32,782 nucleotides of DNA from Pseudomonas sp. UYIF39 (GTDB lineage: Bacteria > Pseudomonadota > Gammaproteobacteria > Pseudomonadales > Pseudomonadaceae), in assembly GCF_029963765.1 (NCBI RefSeq), contig NZ_JALBYU010000037.1:1-32782 (forward strand), in the 5' to 3' direction. Below the pieces are notes generated by a model. The model was not told the origin of the DNA. It ran no database searches and saw only the letters and a program-made list of their open reading frames with translations. The position numbers were made by a program, and so were the translations under genes. This document shows, piece after piece, positions 24,748-32,782 of this stretch; within the stretch, counting starts at the first letter, position 1, and each line of letters starts with the position of its first letter.

Positions 24748-25071
24748 GGCATTTCTCCTGGAAGACGACGGGTGTTGCACGACTGCAACATGATTCCCCT
24801 TCGCCAGCATTAGCATTGTCGGCATTCCCCGCACTCACAACTGTAAGAACGAATTATTACTAAAGTATTAGTTGGTTCATTGACGCCAAAAAAGGCACAT
24901 TTTCACCCTAGCTGCTTACTTTCGTTAGTTTTTTTCAGACCAGTAATGGCGTTTCGCTCTAGCTGAGCTACCTTCAAATAGCGAAATAGTTCCATGTTCA
25001 TAGCTGCCTGATTGCGAAGTTTACTCGTTGGATGCGACGAGGTCTCAAGCAGCAGGAAAGGGAGAGCCGTC
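24748..25071. promoter_or_regulatory. Divergent flp-rcpC control region (324 bases)
   Basis: An AT-rich stretch (24840-24960) separates the pilin gene from the assembly operon and must hold both promoters. It contains several A/T runs (for example at 24846-24872 and 24929-24936). I cannot assign a clear -35/-10 pair or sigma54 site. A 73-residue minus-strand frame inside (24903-25124) looks non-coding. Confidence 0.5.
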
Positions 25072-26019
25072 ATGAACAGTCGTATCACTCTGGGCCTGGC
25101 CGGATTGTTTCTGGTGGGCGCCATTATTGCCGGTTACTGGGGCCTCACGCTGAGCCGTCAACCCGTTCCCGAGCCTGTCGTGCAACCCGGAATCGTCACG
25201 CCTGCATCCATCGCCCAGACACCTGCCCCCGTGGACGACCCCACCCGCCAAACGGTGGTGGTGCTGCTGCATGATGTGCCGCCGTTCGTGCCGATCAGCG
25301 CAGCCGACGTGACCCTGGAAAAACTTCGTACCGTCCCGGCTGGCAGCCTGAGCAGCCTCGATCAAGCGATTGGCCGAACACCCTGGCGCGCCCTCAGTGC
25401 CGGCACCTGGCTCAATGATGAAAGCTTTGAAGCCGGCGGCAGACTGGCGCGGATGATTCGCCCCGATGAACGCGCCCTCGCCGTCGCCGTGGATGAAGTG
25501 ATCAATGCCGGCGGGCAACTGACACCGGGGGACTATGTCGATGTGCTGCTGTTTCTGCGCATGGACAACAACAACCCTCAGCCATCGGCGCAATTGGTGG
25601 TGCCGGCCTTGCGGGTGCTCGGAGTAGGCGAACAGATGGGATTGACCAACGACGGCCAACCCGCAAGCGCGGCCCGCAGCATCGAAGAAAAACTCAGGCA
25701 GGAACAATCGCGCGCCAGCGCCCGCAGCGTCTTGCTTGCCGTCCCCGAACAACTATTGAGTCGCCTGATGTTGGCGGCCCAGGCCGGCGTGTTGCGCCTG
25801 GCCGTACGCAGCGCCGATGAAAAACGTCTGGCTCGTTACTGGGCCGGCGAAAGCGACTCATCGGCCAACCTTGCCAGTGCCAACCGCGAGTTGATCCAGT
25901 TCAGCCAACTGGCCATGACGCCCCCACCCAAACCTGTCGCCACCCACGGCGGCACAGCACCGCGCAAGTCGAGCGTGGACGTCATCCGCGGCAACGAAAT
26001 CACTCAACAAACCCCCTGA
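25072..26019 (+). CDS. rcpC: Flp pilus assembly protein RcpC/CpaB
   Basis: Tad pilus component of 315 residues, thought to sit at the inner-membrane or periplasmic side and help secretin assembly or pilin handling. A single N-terminal membrane helix (LGLAGLFLVGAIIAGYWGL) is followed by a CpaB-type SAF-like region with VPISAADVTLEKL and the RcpC-like core LAVAVDEVINAGGQLTPGDY then VDVLL. AGGGAG precedes ATG 25072; upstream in-frame residues are not family-like. It is the first gene of the assembly operon, with rcpA 21 bases downstream. Confidence 0.93.
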   Translation: MNSRITLGLAGLFLVGAIIAGYWGLTLSRQPVPEPVVQPGIVTPASIAQTPAPVDDPTRQTVVVLLHDVPPFVPISAADVTLEKLRTVPAGSLSSLDQAIGRTPWRALSAGTWLNDESFEAGGRLARMIRPDERALAVAVDEVINAGGQLTPGDYVDVLLFLRMDNNNPQPSAQLVVPALRVLGVGEQMGLTNDGQPASAARSIEEKLRQEQSRASARSVLLAVPEQLLSRLMLAAQAGVLRLAVRSADEKRLARYWAGESDSSANLASANRELIQFSQLAMTPPPKPVATHGGTAPRKSSVDVIRGNEITQQTP

Positions 26020-26040
26020 ATCGAGCAAGGACGCATCTAA

Positions 26041-27312
26041 ATGCGCAGTCGTTCCATGCCCCTGTTTCAAGGCCTGCTCTGGGTCTCTTTATTGAGCGGT
26101 GTGCCACTGAGCGTTACGTTGGCAGCCGTCGGCAATTGCGCCGCGCTGGGTTCGTTGCCTGCGGTGCTGGAAGTCAGTGAAGGGCTGCAACGGGAGGTGC
26201 AATCGCCGGTGGCAATCACTCGGGTGGCGGTGGGTGACCCGAAAATCGCCGACGTGCGAGTCAACGGTAATCAAGCGTTCTTGCTGACCGGGATGGCCCC
26301 CGGCGCTACCAGCCTGATGGTCTGGACCGCCTGCGCCAGTGCTCCGCGCCAGAGCATGGTGTTCGTTCAGGGTAAGGCCACCGCAGCGATGACCACCGCG
26401 ACACGGCTACCCTCTGATGACCCACTGCTACCGTCACAAGTACAGACCGACATTCGGTTTGTCGAAGTCAGCCGGACCAAATTGAAAGAGGCCGGTACGT
26501 CGATTTTCGGCAAGGGCTCGAACAACTTCCTCTTCGGCGCACCCGGTACGGTGCCCAACACGGCCGTGACGCCGGGCGTGGTGCCACTGCCCAACATTGA
26601 TCCGCGGATCGCGGTGCCCAGCATTCCGCTGCTCAACGACAGTTTCAACATTGTCTGGGGTGGTGGCAGCAGCAAAGTCCTCGGTATCGTCAACGCCCTG
26701 GAAGGCAGCGGCTTCGCCTACACCCTGGCACGGCCAAGCCTGGTGGCCCTCAGCGGGCAGAGCGCGAGCTTCCTGGCCGGGGGTGAAATCCCGATCCCGG
26801 TACCCAGCGCCAACAGCAACAGCTACTCCATCGAATACAAGGAATTCGGCATCCGCCTGACGCTCACACCGACCGTGGTCAGCCACGACCGCATCACCCT
26901 CAAAGTGGCGCCGGAGGTCAGCGAACTCGACTTCAGCAATGGCGTGACCATCGGCGGCACCACTGTCCCGGCGTTCACCATTCGCCGTACCGATACCAGC
27001 ATCTCGCTGGCCGATGGCGAGAGTTTCGTCATCAGCGGTTTGATCAGTACGCATAACATTTCGCAAGTCAGCAAGTTTCCAGGCCTGGGCGATATCCCGA
27101 TTCTCGGTGCGTTTTTTCGCAACTCATCGGTCAACCGTGAAGAGCGTGAGCTGCTGATGATCGTCACGCCGCACCTGGTCCAACCGTTGGCTGCCAACGC
27201 ACAACTGCCGTCGTTGCCGGGTGAAAAGCTGCGCAACTATGACCCGAACTGGTATCGCCTGTACTTCCTCGAAAACGGCGACTTCGATAAACGCAGCGGA
27301 TTATCGCAATGA
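26041..27312 (+). CDS. rcpA: Tad outer-membrane secretin RcpA/CpaC
   Basis: Outer-membrane channel protein of 423 residues. A signal peptide (about 1-28) is followed by the small pilus-assembly N domain (SEGLQREVQSPVAITRVAVG, residues about 45-110). The secretin domain then contains FLAGGEIPIPV and the secretin signature ISGLISTHNISQVSKFPGLG continuing DIPILGAFFR. Length and motif order are normal for RcpA. AAGGA precedes ATG 26041. Its stop codon overlaps the tadZ start by four bases. A lipoprotein pilotin partner could be TadD, encoded downstream. Confidence 0.95.
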   Translation: MRSRSMPLFQGLLWVSLLSGVPLSVTLAAVGNCAALGSLPAVLEVSEGLQREVQSPVAITRVAVGDPKIADVRVNGNQAFLLTGMAPGATSLMVWTACASAPRQSMVFVQGKATAAMTTATRLPSDDPLLPSQVQTDIRFVEVSRTKLKEAGTSIFGKGSNNFLFGAPGTVPNTAVTPGVVPLPNIDPRIAVPSIPLLNDSFNIVWGGGSSKVLGIVNALEGSGFAYTLARPSLVALSGQSASFLAGGEIPIPVPSANSNSYSIEYKEFGIRLTLTPTVVSHDRITLKVAPEVSELDFSNGVTIGGTTVPAFTIRRTDTSISLADGESFVISGLISTHNISQVSKFPGLGDIPILGAFFRNSSVNREERELLMIVTPHLVQPLAANAQLPSLPGEKLRNYDPNWYRLYFLENGDFDKRSGLSQ

Positions 27313-28505
27313 GCCAGAGCCAGAACCTGAGCCAGACCTTCCTCGCGATCACGCGCAACAGCACCGACCTTGAGTGGCTGCAAGGCGCCCTCGCCCCGTT
27401 GGGCCAAGTGGTCAGCGCCGGCGGTGGCTGCCTCGACGAATTGCTCGCGCTGGTGGACGTGACCTTCGCCAGCCTGGTGTTCATTGGCCTGGACCGCGAA
27501 CACGTGGTGGCCCAAAGCGCACTGATCGAAGGTGCCCTGGAAGCCAAACCGATGCTGGCGATCGTCGCGCTGGGCGATGGCATGGACAACCAACTCGTGC
27601 TCAATGCCATGCGCGCCGGCGCACGGGATTTCGTGGCCTATGGCTCGCGTTCCAGTGAAGTCGCGGGGTTGGTGCGACGGCTGAGCAAACGCCTGCCGCC
27701 CGTGGCCTCGAACACCCAACTGGGTAGCCTGACGGTGCTCTACGGTGTGCAGATCAACGCCGACGGCGCGCTACTCGCGACGCACTTGGCACAAGTGGTG
27801 CAAAAGAGCGGACAGCAAACACTGCTGCTGGACCTGGGCCTGCCGCGCGGTGACAGCCTGGCCTTGCTCGGGCTGGAGAGCTCGTTCCACTTCGGCGATG
27901 CACTCCGGCACTTGCGGCGCCTCGACGCGACGCTGATCGACAGCGCGTTCACCACCTGCGCCGCCGGGTTGCGGATCCTCGCCTACGCCAGCCACGATGA
28001 GCCGCTGGAACACACCAGCACCGCCGAGTTGTACATGCTGCTCAGCGCCCTGCGCCAACACTTCCAGCACATTCTGGTGAACCTGACCGGCCAGCCGGAC
28101 AGCGAAGCGCTACGCACCTTCGTCACCCATTGCGACAAGTTGCTGTGGTACACCGATCAGAACGTACTCGACTGCCGTCGCAACCTGGCGGTACTCAACC
28201 TGTGGCGTGAAAAAGGCATGAAGCTCGATCACGCCAGACTGTTGGTGGACCGCTACCTGCGCAACGTCGCACCGGACGCCGACACCCTGAGCAAAAGCTT
28301 CGGCATGGAGATCATCGCGACCCTCGTCTACAGCCCGGAAGTGCGGCTTAACGCCAAGAACCAAGGTGTGACGCTGTTTGAACTGGCCCCACGCGAAGGC
28401 TTGACTCAAAGCCTGCGCGCCCTCGGCGATCAGTTGGCCAAGCGCTCCGAGGGCCTGGCCAAACCAAAGTCTGGCTGGTTCAACCGGTTGAGGGGTGCGC
28501 AATGA
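27309..28505 (+). CDS. tadZ: Tad localisation protein TadZ/CpaE with degenerate nucleotide loop
   Basis: Cytosolic protein of 398 residues expected to mark the pole or site for Tad assembly. Residues about 10-130 form an atypical receiver-like domain (LVFIGLDREHV, AGARDFVAYGS). Residues 138-398 form the MinD/ParA-like ATPase fold. The position of the deviant Walker A loop reads YGVQINADGALLATHLA (145-161), with neither the conserved lysine nor the GG pair. The Walker B-like strand QTLLLDLGLPRGD is kept. ATP binding is therefore doubtful. It is coupled by ATGA overlaps to rcpA and tadA. The family call rests on fold, length and operon place. Confidence 0.9.
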   Translation: MSQSQNLSQTFLAITRNSTDLEWLQGALAPLGQVVSAGGGCLDELLALVDVTFASLVFIGLDREHVVAQSALIEGALEAKPMLAIVALGDGMDNQLVLNAMRAGARDFVAYGSRSSEVAGLVRRLSKRLPPVASNTQLGSLTVLYGVQINADGALLATHLAQVVQKSGQQTLLLDLGLPRGDSLALLGLESSFHFGDALRHLRRLDATLIDSAFTTCAAGLRILAYASHDEPLEHTSTAELYMLLSALRQHFQHILVNLTGQPDSEALRTFVTHCDKLLWYTDQNVLDCRRNLAVLNLWREKGMKLDHARLLVDRYLRNVAPDADTLSKSFGMEIIATLVYSPEVRLNAKNQGVTLFELAPREGLTQSLRALGDQLAKRSEGLAKPKSGWFNRLRGAQ

Positions 28506-29782
28506 GCGGTGAAAAACTCTTCGGCGCCCCGGTGCGCACAACCAGCGGCAACACCGATAACGAAGGTCTGAAACTGGTGCTGCACCGCTACATCATCGAC
28601 GCCATCGAGGAGTCCGGAAAAAACCTGCTGGAGGGTTCACGGCAGGTGCTCTCACAGTTCGTCATCGACAAGGTTGCCGAGTACATCGCCCGGCTGCACC
28701 TGGCGATTTCCCGCTATGAAATGGAGCGTCTGGCCGAAGAAATCGTCGACGAACTCACCGGTTTCGGCCCCTTGGAAGTGCTGCTGCGGGACCCGGCGGT
28801 GACGGAGATTCTGGTCAACGGCCCGCACCGGGTGTTCATTGAACGCGACGGCGTGCTGCATCAAAGCGACCTGCGCTTCATCGATGCACATCACGTCGAG
28901 CGGGTTATGCAACGGATCCTCGCGCCCCTCGGCCGACGGCTCGATGAGTCGTCGCCGATGGTCGATGCACGACTGCCCGACGGTAGCCGGGTCAACGCGA
29001 TCATTCCACCGATTGCGCTCGATGGCCCCTGCTTGTCGATACGTAAATTTCGCAAGGACATGCTCAAAAGCTCGGACCTGATGGCGATGCAAACCATCGA
29101 TCAGGCGATCTTCGACTTTCTTCAGGAGGCCGTGGGCAAGCGCTGCAACATCCTGATCAGCGGCGGCACCGGCACCGGCAAGACCACGCTGTTGAACATT
29201 CTCAGCCAGTTGATCAACCCTCACGAGCGACTCGTCACCATCGAAGACGTCGCCGAACTGCACTTGGGCCACCCTCACGTGGTGCGCCTGGAAACCCGAC
29301 CGCCGAATGCCGAAGGCCACGGCGAAGTGAAAGCCAGTGACCTGATTCGCAACGCCCTGCGGATGCGCCCGGACCGAATCATCCTCGGCGAGATTCGTGG
29401 CGTCGAAGTGGTGGACGTACTCACCGCAATGAACACCGGCCACGACGGTTCGATGAGCACCGTACACGCCAACAATGCCCAGGATGCGCTGTTGCGCCTG
29501 GAGACATTGGTGGGCCTGACGGGCCGCACCATCGCCGAACGTACCTTGCGGCAAATGATCTGCGCCGCACTGGACGTCGTGATCCAGCTGACGCGCATGC
29601 CCGACGGCCGCCGCTGCGTCAGCGAAGTGGTGGAGGTGATCGGCTTGCGTGATGACGTGTATGTCACCAACACGTTGTTCCGGCTCGACCGGCGCAGCGG
29701 TTTCGGATTCATGCGCGAGGCGGTCAACCCCGCCGGCGACAAACTGCGCCGTGAGTTGGCGCTCTCTCCCTCTGCGTACTGA
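28502..29782 (+). CDS. tadA: Tad secretion ATPase TadA/CpaF
   Basis: Hexameric cytosolic ATPase of 426 residues powering Flp pilus assembly. After an N-terminal helical region come the GFGPLEVLLRDPAVTEILVN segment, Walker A GGTGTGKTT (K227), the Asp box EDVAEL, Walker B RIILGEIRG, and the His box STVHANN. All are intact and typical for the CpaF family. Its ATG overlaps the tadZ stop by four bases, and the tadB gene starts 10 bases after its own stop. It should drive the membrane platform of TadB and TadC. Confidence 0.96.
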   Translation: MSGEKLFGAPVRTTSGNTDNEGLKLVLHRYIIDAIEESGKNLLEGSRQVLSQFVIDKVAEYIARLHLAISRYEMERLAEEIVDELTGFGPLEVLLRDPAVTEILVNGPHRVFIERDGVLHQSDLRFIDAHHVERVMQRILAPLGRRLDESSPMVDARLPDGSRVNAIIPPIALDGPCLSIRKFRKDMLKSSDLMAMQTIDQAIFDFLQEAVGKRCNILISGGTGTGKTTLLNILSQLINPHERLVTIEDVAELHLGHPHVVRLETRPPNAEGHGEVKASDLIRNALRMRPDRIILGEIRGVEVVDVLTAMNTGHDGSMSTVHANNAQDALLRLETLVGLTGRTIAERTLRQMICAALDVVIQLTRMPDGRRCVSEVVEVIGLRDDVYVTNTLFRLDRRSGFGFMREAVNPAGDKLRRELALSPSAY

Positions 29783-29792
29783 AGGCCACGGC

Positions 29793-30677
29793 ATGCTCAA
29801 ACCGGTGCTGCTCATCCTCGTTTGCCTGGCCTTGCTCGGACTGTCGATCCGCCTGTTTTATCGCGGTTTGCGCCAGACCGGCACCGAGCGGGTGCTGGGA
29901 CGCCTGAACCAGGGGCAACCGCAGCCGGTGCTGACGAAAGCCTCCTGGGTCGGTCTGGACCGGGCCTTTCTGCGGGCCGGACTTGGGCGTCCCTCCAAGC
30001 ATCTGGGGGGGTGGCTGGTGCTCTGGGCCTTTGGCATCTTGCTCGGATTTGCTACCGGTGGCTGGTTCGGCTTGATGGTTCTGTTACTGCTGCCGCCGCT
30101 GATTCTGCGTCTGTATGTCAATTGGCGTTATCAGCGCCGACTACAGCGCATGATCGAACAATTGCCACAAATGCTCGATCACACGGTACGCAGTCTGAAG
30201 TCCGGACGCACCTTGGCCGATGCGGTGCTGGGCGCTATCGACGCCGCCGAAGATCCGCTGAAAAATGCCATGGGCCGAGTTCAGCGCAACGTACAGTTGG
30301 GGGTCAGCCTGCCGGATGCCGCGGCTGACCTCGCCGAGCTGTATGAGAAAGACGAACTTCGCCTGTTCGCACTCGGTTTGAAGGTCAATCATCGCTATGG
30401 CGGCAATGCCAGCGAACTACTGGAAAACCTGATCAAGATGATCCGTGAGCGCGAGCAAGCAGCGCGCCAACTCAGGGCCATGACCGGTGAAACCCGGGTG
30501 ACCGCGTGGGTCCTGGGCTGTCTGCCGATTGGCCTGGCCGGCTATTTCCTCGCGACCAACCCTCATTACTTGCTCGCCATGTGGCACGACCCTTCGGGGC
30601 AAATCATGCTCGCGTCCGCGTTCGGCTTGCAGGTGGTCGGCAGCCTGACGCTCTGGCATATGTTGCGTAGCGTATGA
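29793..30677 (+). CDS. tadB: Tad inner-membrane platform protein TadB
   Basis: Platform protein of 294 residues with the type II secretion F (T2SSF) domain. It has an N-terminal membrane helix (LLILVCLALLGLSIRL), a pair of helices around 72-110, a cytoplasmic T2SSF bundle (IEQLPQMLDHTVRSLKSGRT) and two C-terminal helices. I use ATG 29793, which gives the family's MLKPVLLIL-type start; an upstream in-frame start would lie inside tadA. The tadC start overlaps its stop by four bases. Confidence 0.94.
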   Translation: MLKPVLLILVCLALLGLSIRLFYRGLRQTGTERVLGRLNQGQPQPVLTKASWVGLDRAFLRAGLGRPSKHLGGWLVLWAFGILLGFATGGWFGLMVLLLLPPLILRLYVNWRYQRRLQRMIEQLPQMLDHTVRSLKSGRTLADAVLGAIDAAEDPLKNAMGRVQRNVQLGVSLPDAAADLAELYEKDELRLFALGLKVNHRYGGNASELLENLIKMIREREQAARQLRAMTGETRVTAWVLGCLPIGLAGYFLATNPHYLLAMWHDPSGQIMLASAFGLQVVGSLTLWHMLRSV

Positions 30678-31564
30678 CAGTGCCTTTTCTGATCTGCGCG
30701 TTGCTGTTTCTGGGGGCTACGTTGTTGTTGCTCAGCGGTTTGCTGGAACACCGTCGGCGGGCTCGCCAGGTGGCGCAACGACTCGATGGCAAACTGGCGA
30801 GCGATAACCGCGTGGATCAGTGGCTGCAAATGCTGGGCAGCAGCCGGATCGGTCAGCGCTCGGTCAACCTGGATAACGAAACCCAGGCATTGCTTAACCG
30901 TCTCGGCTGGCGCAGTGCCCGGCGACGCTCACTGTTCGCGGCGTTCCAGGTAGGCGCTCCGGTGCTGGCGCTGGCCCTGAGCTTGCTGATCCAGGGCGTG
31001 TTCTTCCCTCACACAGACAACCATTGGATGGCCCCGGTGTTCGCCACCGGCATTGGCTATCTGTTGCCCAAACGGTTGCTGGCCGTTGCCGCGCAGCGTC
31101 GGCAGAAGCAACTGGCGACCGAGATTTCCACCTTCATTCCGCTGCTGCGCATCCTGTTCGAATCGGGCATGGCGGTGGAGCAGTCGCTGCGAGTGTTGAG
31201 CAATGAAGGCAAACAATTATTGCCGGCCCTGACCCATGAATTGCGCCTGGTATTGGCCCGGGTCGATTCCGGCCTGGAACTGGGCGAAGAACTGAACAAA
31301 GCCACCCGATTGCTGGCCGTCGATGAGTTCACCGACACCTGCGTCATCCTTCAGCAGTTGATCCATCAGGGGGGCGGCGCGATGAAATCCCTGCTGACCC
31401 TCAAGCAATTGCTCGATGACCGGCGCCTGACGCGCTTGCAGGAATACATCTCCAAACTGTCCGCCAAAATGTCCGTCGTGATGATGCTGTTTCTCTTCCC
31501 GGCGTTATTGATCGTACTGGCCGGCCCGGGTTTCACCGCCCTGTCCCATGCCTTTGGTTCTTAG
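30674..31564 (+). CDS. tadC: Tad inner-membrane platform protein TadC
   Basis: Second T2SSF platform protein, 296 residues. Helices are visible at about 4-21 and 93-130 and at the C-terminus (VVMMLFLFPALLIVLAGPGF). The T2SSF segment is EISTFIPLLRILFESGMAVE followed by QSLRVLS. TadB and TadC are paralogues that normally form one complex. It overlaps tadB by four bases and precedes tadD by 10 bases. Confidence 0.94.
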   Translation: MTVPFLICALLFLGATLLLLSGLLEHRRRARQVAQRLDGKLASDNRVDQWLQMLGSSRIGQRSVNLDNETQALLNRLGWRSARRRSLFAAFQVGAPVLALALSLLIQGVFFPHTDNHWMAPVFATGIGYLLPKRLLAVAAQRRQKQLATEISTFIPLLRILFESGMAVEQSLRVLSNEGKQLLPALTHELRLVLARVDSGLELGEELNKATRLLAVDEFTDTCVILQQLIHQGGGAMKSLLTLKQLLDDRRLTRLQEYISKLSAKMSVVMMLFLFPALLIVLAGPGFTALSHAFGS

Positions 31565-31574
31565 AGGGATCGTG

Positions 31575-32285
31575 ATGAAAGCAATAATTGCCGGTTTGAG
31601 TCTGCTGTTATTAGGCGGTTGCGCGAGCAACGGCGCGACGCCCTGGAGCGCCCTGACCAACACGGCCACTTGCGGCAAGCTGACTTCCGAGGAACAACTG
31701 TCGCTGAACCTCGCCGATGACATGGCCAATGACGGCAAACTGCACGCCAGCCTCGCCAACCTGCAAAGCCTGCCCGACAACCTGGCCGACGTGCGCTTGC
31801 GCAAGGCCAAGGTCTATCGACTGCTGGGCCGCAGCGAAGCCGAGCCGTTGTACCGCAGCCTGCTCGGCAGTTGCCTGGCCGCCGAAGCCGAACACGGCCT
31901 CGGCCAACTCGCCGCCGCCAAGGGTGACAACGGCCTGGCACAAGCCCACTTGCAACGGGCTGCACGGCTAGCGCCGACCGACGAGAAAATCCGCAACGAC
32001 CTGGGCGTGGTGTACCTCAACCAATTACGCGTCGAGGATGCGCGCTTTGAATTCCTGACGGCCATGGAACTCAAGCAAAGCGATCAACTGGCAGCGTTGA
32101 ATCTGGTAACACTGCTGATCTACCAGGACGACTGGAGCCGCGCGGCCGAACTCGTCAGCAGTCTTGGCCTGAGCCCCGCCCAAGTCACCGAAGCCCAGGC
32201 TCGCGCGCAAAGACTCAAGTCACCGGGCAAGTCCGGCCCGGCCGCCGTAAACCAGGTCGCTGTCGCCACACCAACGCTTCAATAA
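31575..32285 (+). CDS. tadD: Tad lipoprotein with TPR repeats, TadD
   Basis: Outer-membrane-type lipoprotein of 236 residues. The signal peptide ends in the lipobox LLGGC with lipidated C16. TPR-like helices follow from about 85 to 195 (AAEAEHGLGQLAAAKGDNGL, APTDEKIRNDLGVVYLNQLR). Members are thought to act as secretin pilotins or scaffolds. ATG 31575 is preceded by AGGGA, 10 bases after tadC. No Asp follows the lipid cysteine, so outer-membrane sorting is expected. Confidence 0.93.
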   Translation: MKAIIAGLSLLLLGGCASNGATPWSALTNTATCGKLTSEEQLSLNLADDMANDGKLHASLANLQSLPDNLADVRLRKAKVYRLLGRSEAEPLYRSLLGSCLAAEAEHGLGQLAAAKGDNGLAQAHLQRAARLAPTDEKIRNDLGVVYLNQLRVEDARFEFLTAMELKQSDQLAALNLVTLLIYQDDWSRAAELVSSLGLSPAQVTEAQARAQRLKSPGKSGPAAVNQVAVATPTLQ

Positions 32286-32298
32286 GGAGAGGTTTTTG

Positions 32299-32574
32299 AT
32301 GAAACCGACCATCCTCTGCTGCCTCGGCCTGCTGGCCCTGCCCCTCACCACTCACGCCATTGACCCCGGCCCCGCCTCGGCCCAACAACAGGAAACCGAA
32401 GGCTGGCTGCAACTGCAAAGAAGTAACAAGGCGGCGTCCCAGAAACCGCAAACCTCAACCGCGACCGAACGCGAGCTGAGCATGCAGCGCTGGTTGAAGA
32501 GCTATCAGCATGAGATCCCGGAGTACTTTGATCAGTATGAGAGCGGGCAGGTGAACGGTGGGACGGGGGGGTAG
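32299..32574 (+). CDS. Small exported Tad-linked protein (DUF3613-like)
   Basis: A 91-residue protein with a signal peptide (MKPTILCCLGLLALPLTTHA, then IDPG). The mature part has ETEGWLQLQRSNKAASQKPQ and the conserved-looking block LSMQRWLKSYQHEIPEYF followed by a Gly-rich tail. Such small genes follow tadD in other pseudomonads (the PA4298 position). ATG 32299 has AAGGAGAGG before it; a TTG three bases earlier is unlikely. The function is unknown, and export with the Tad machinery is inferred from the operon. Confidence 0.88.
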   Translation: MKPTILCCLGLLALPLTTHAIDPGPASAQQQETEGWLQLQRSNKAASQKPQTSTATERELSMQRWLKSYQHEIPEYFDQYESGQVNGGTGG

Positions 32575-32592
32575 TCTTGGTCCGGGAATTGG

Positions 32593-32614
32593 ACGCTTGG
32601 GGCTAGCGTTTTTT
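32593..32614 (+). terminator. Possible weak terminator after the Tad operon
   Basis: ACGCT (32593-32597) pairs with AGCGT (32605-32609), followed by six T. The five-base stem is short, so efficiency may be low. It would end the Tad transcript 20 bases after the last gene. Confidence 0.4.
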
Positions 32615-32684
32615 GGCTGACTTTTTTCGGGCCGGCATTCCGGGTAATGCCAGTCAGTTAAGCAATTCCAGCCGCGATACTCTT

Positions 32685-32724
32685 TGTAGCAGCTGCCGAG
32701 CCCGCGAGGCTGCGTTCGGCTGCG
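32685..32724. repeat. REP-like sequence, third family, at window end
   Basis: The stretch carries GCAGCTGCCGAGCCCGCGAG and then GCTGCGTTCGGCTGCG, with GCCGA/TCGGC as a possible stem. It resembles a further Pseudomonas REP group, distinct from the two above. The flanking 32575-32782 holds no gene that I can support. A short mirrored GGCATT/AATGCC near 32634-32651 followed by CAGTCAGTTAAG may be the edge of another element. Confidence 0.45.
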
Positions 32725-32782
32725 TAGCAGTCGTGAGTCCGGCTGACGCGGTATGCCTGACGCACCAAATGACTGATTTTAC

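Noticed and set aside
24956..24970. GCTCTAGCTGAGCTA resembling a reverse tRNA D-arm
   Set aside because: The GG of the D-loop is missing, and no acceptor stem, anticodon arm or T-arm can be built around it. Treated as chance similarity.
24903..25124. A 73-codon minus-strand frame in the flp-rcpC gap
   Set aside because: Composition and lack of a ribosome site or domain suggest non-coding control DNA; it also runs into rcpC.
32630..32782. Possible insertion-sequence end (mirrored GGCATT/AATGCC and CAGTCAGTTAAG)
   Set aside because: No transposase frame, target duplication or second end can be seen before the window stops; noted only as a possibility.

Overview
The window looks like chromosomal DNA from a Pseudomonas of the fluorescens group. 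The evidence is high GC with strong GC-ending codon preference, dispersed Pseudomonas-type REP hairpins (core GCGAGCNNGCTCGCTCCCACA and a second core ending in GCGCCAGCTCCTACAGG), and gene content typical of that genus. No rRNA, tRNA, CRISPR array, prophage or complete insertion sequence was found.

Layout. (1) 161-3388: a purine-linked block with a BMP-family nucleoside-type binding protein, a 2-oxoglutarate/Fe(II) oxygenase and an adenine deaminase. (2) 3441-5685, minus strand: an ArsR-type regulator followed by an MFS permease. (3) 6002-8391: a LysR regulator gene broken by one extra G in a six-G run, divergent from a small ABM-fold monooxygenase and a quinone-oxidoreductase-like dehydrogenase. 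(4) 8615-9990: a 56-residue orphan protein and a Bcr/CflA drug exporter. (5) 10085-13740: a copper efflux block with the CopZ chaperone, a small secreted protein, the CueA ATPase and the CueR sensor. Two CueR-type promoters with 19-bp spacers are readable. (6) 13694-18381: an MFS exporter, a bacterial RIO kinase and an amino-acid-type dCache chemoreceptor. (7) 18484-20388: an AraC regulator divergent from a BASS-family transporter. (8) 20375-23981: a thiolase divergent from a two-domain FabG4-like reductase and a MaoC/HtdX-like dehydratase. (9) 24040-32574: a Tad (Flp type IVb pilus) locus. It has a single-domain response regulator, the Flp pilin, and divergently rcpC-rcpA-tadZ-tadA-tadB-tadC-tadD plus a small exported DUF3613-like protein, mostly joined by 4-base stop/start overlaps.

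How the genes work together. The copper genes form a closed loop: CueR senses Cu(I), CopZ carries it and CueA exports it. The Tad genes encode a secretin, an inner-membrane platform, an ATPase and a pilin, but no prepilin peptidase or TadE/F/G minor pilins lie inside the window. The thiolase, reductase and dehydratase could run a reversible acyl-CoA chain-extension or degradation cycle, an arrangement recalling mycobacterial fadA2-fabG4-htdX. The rest are ordinary accessory transporter/regulator pairs.

I see no clearly new defence or mobile system. The best leads are the fatty-acid trio, the TadZ with a degenerate nucleotide loop, the unknown secreted protein in the copper block, the oxygenase in the purine block and the frameshifted LysR gene.
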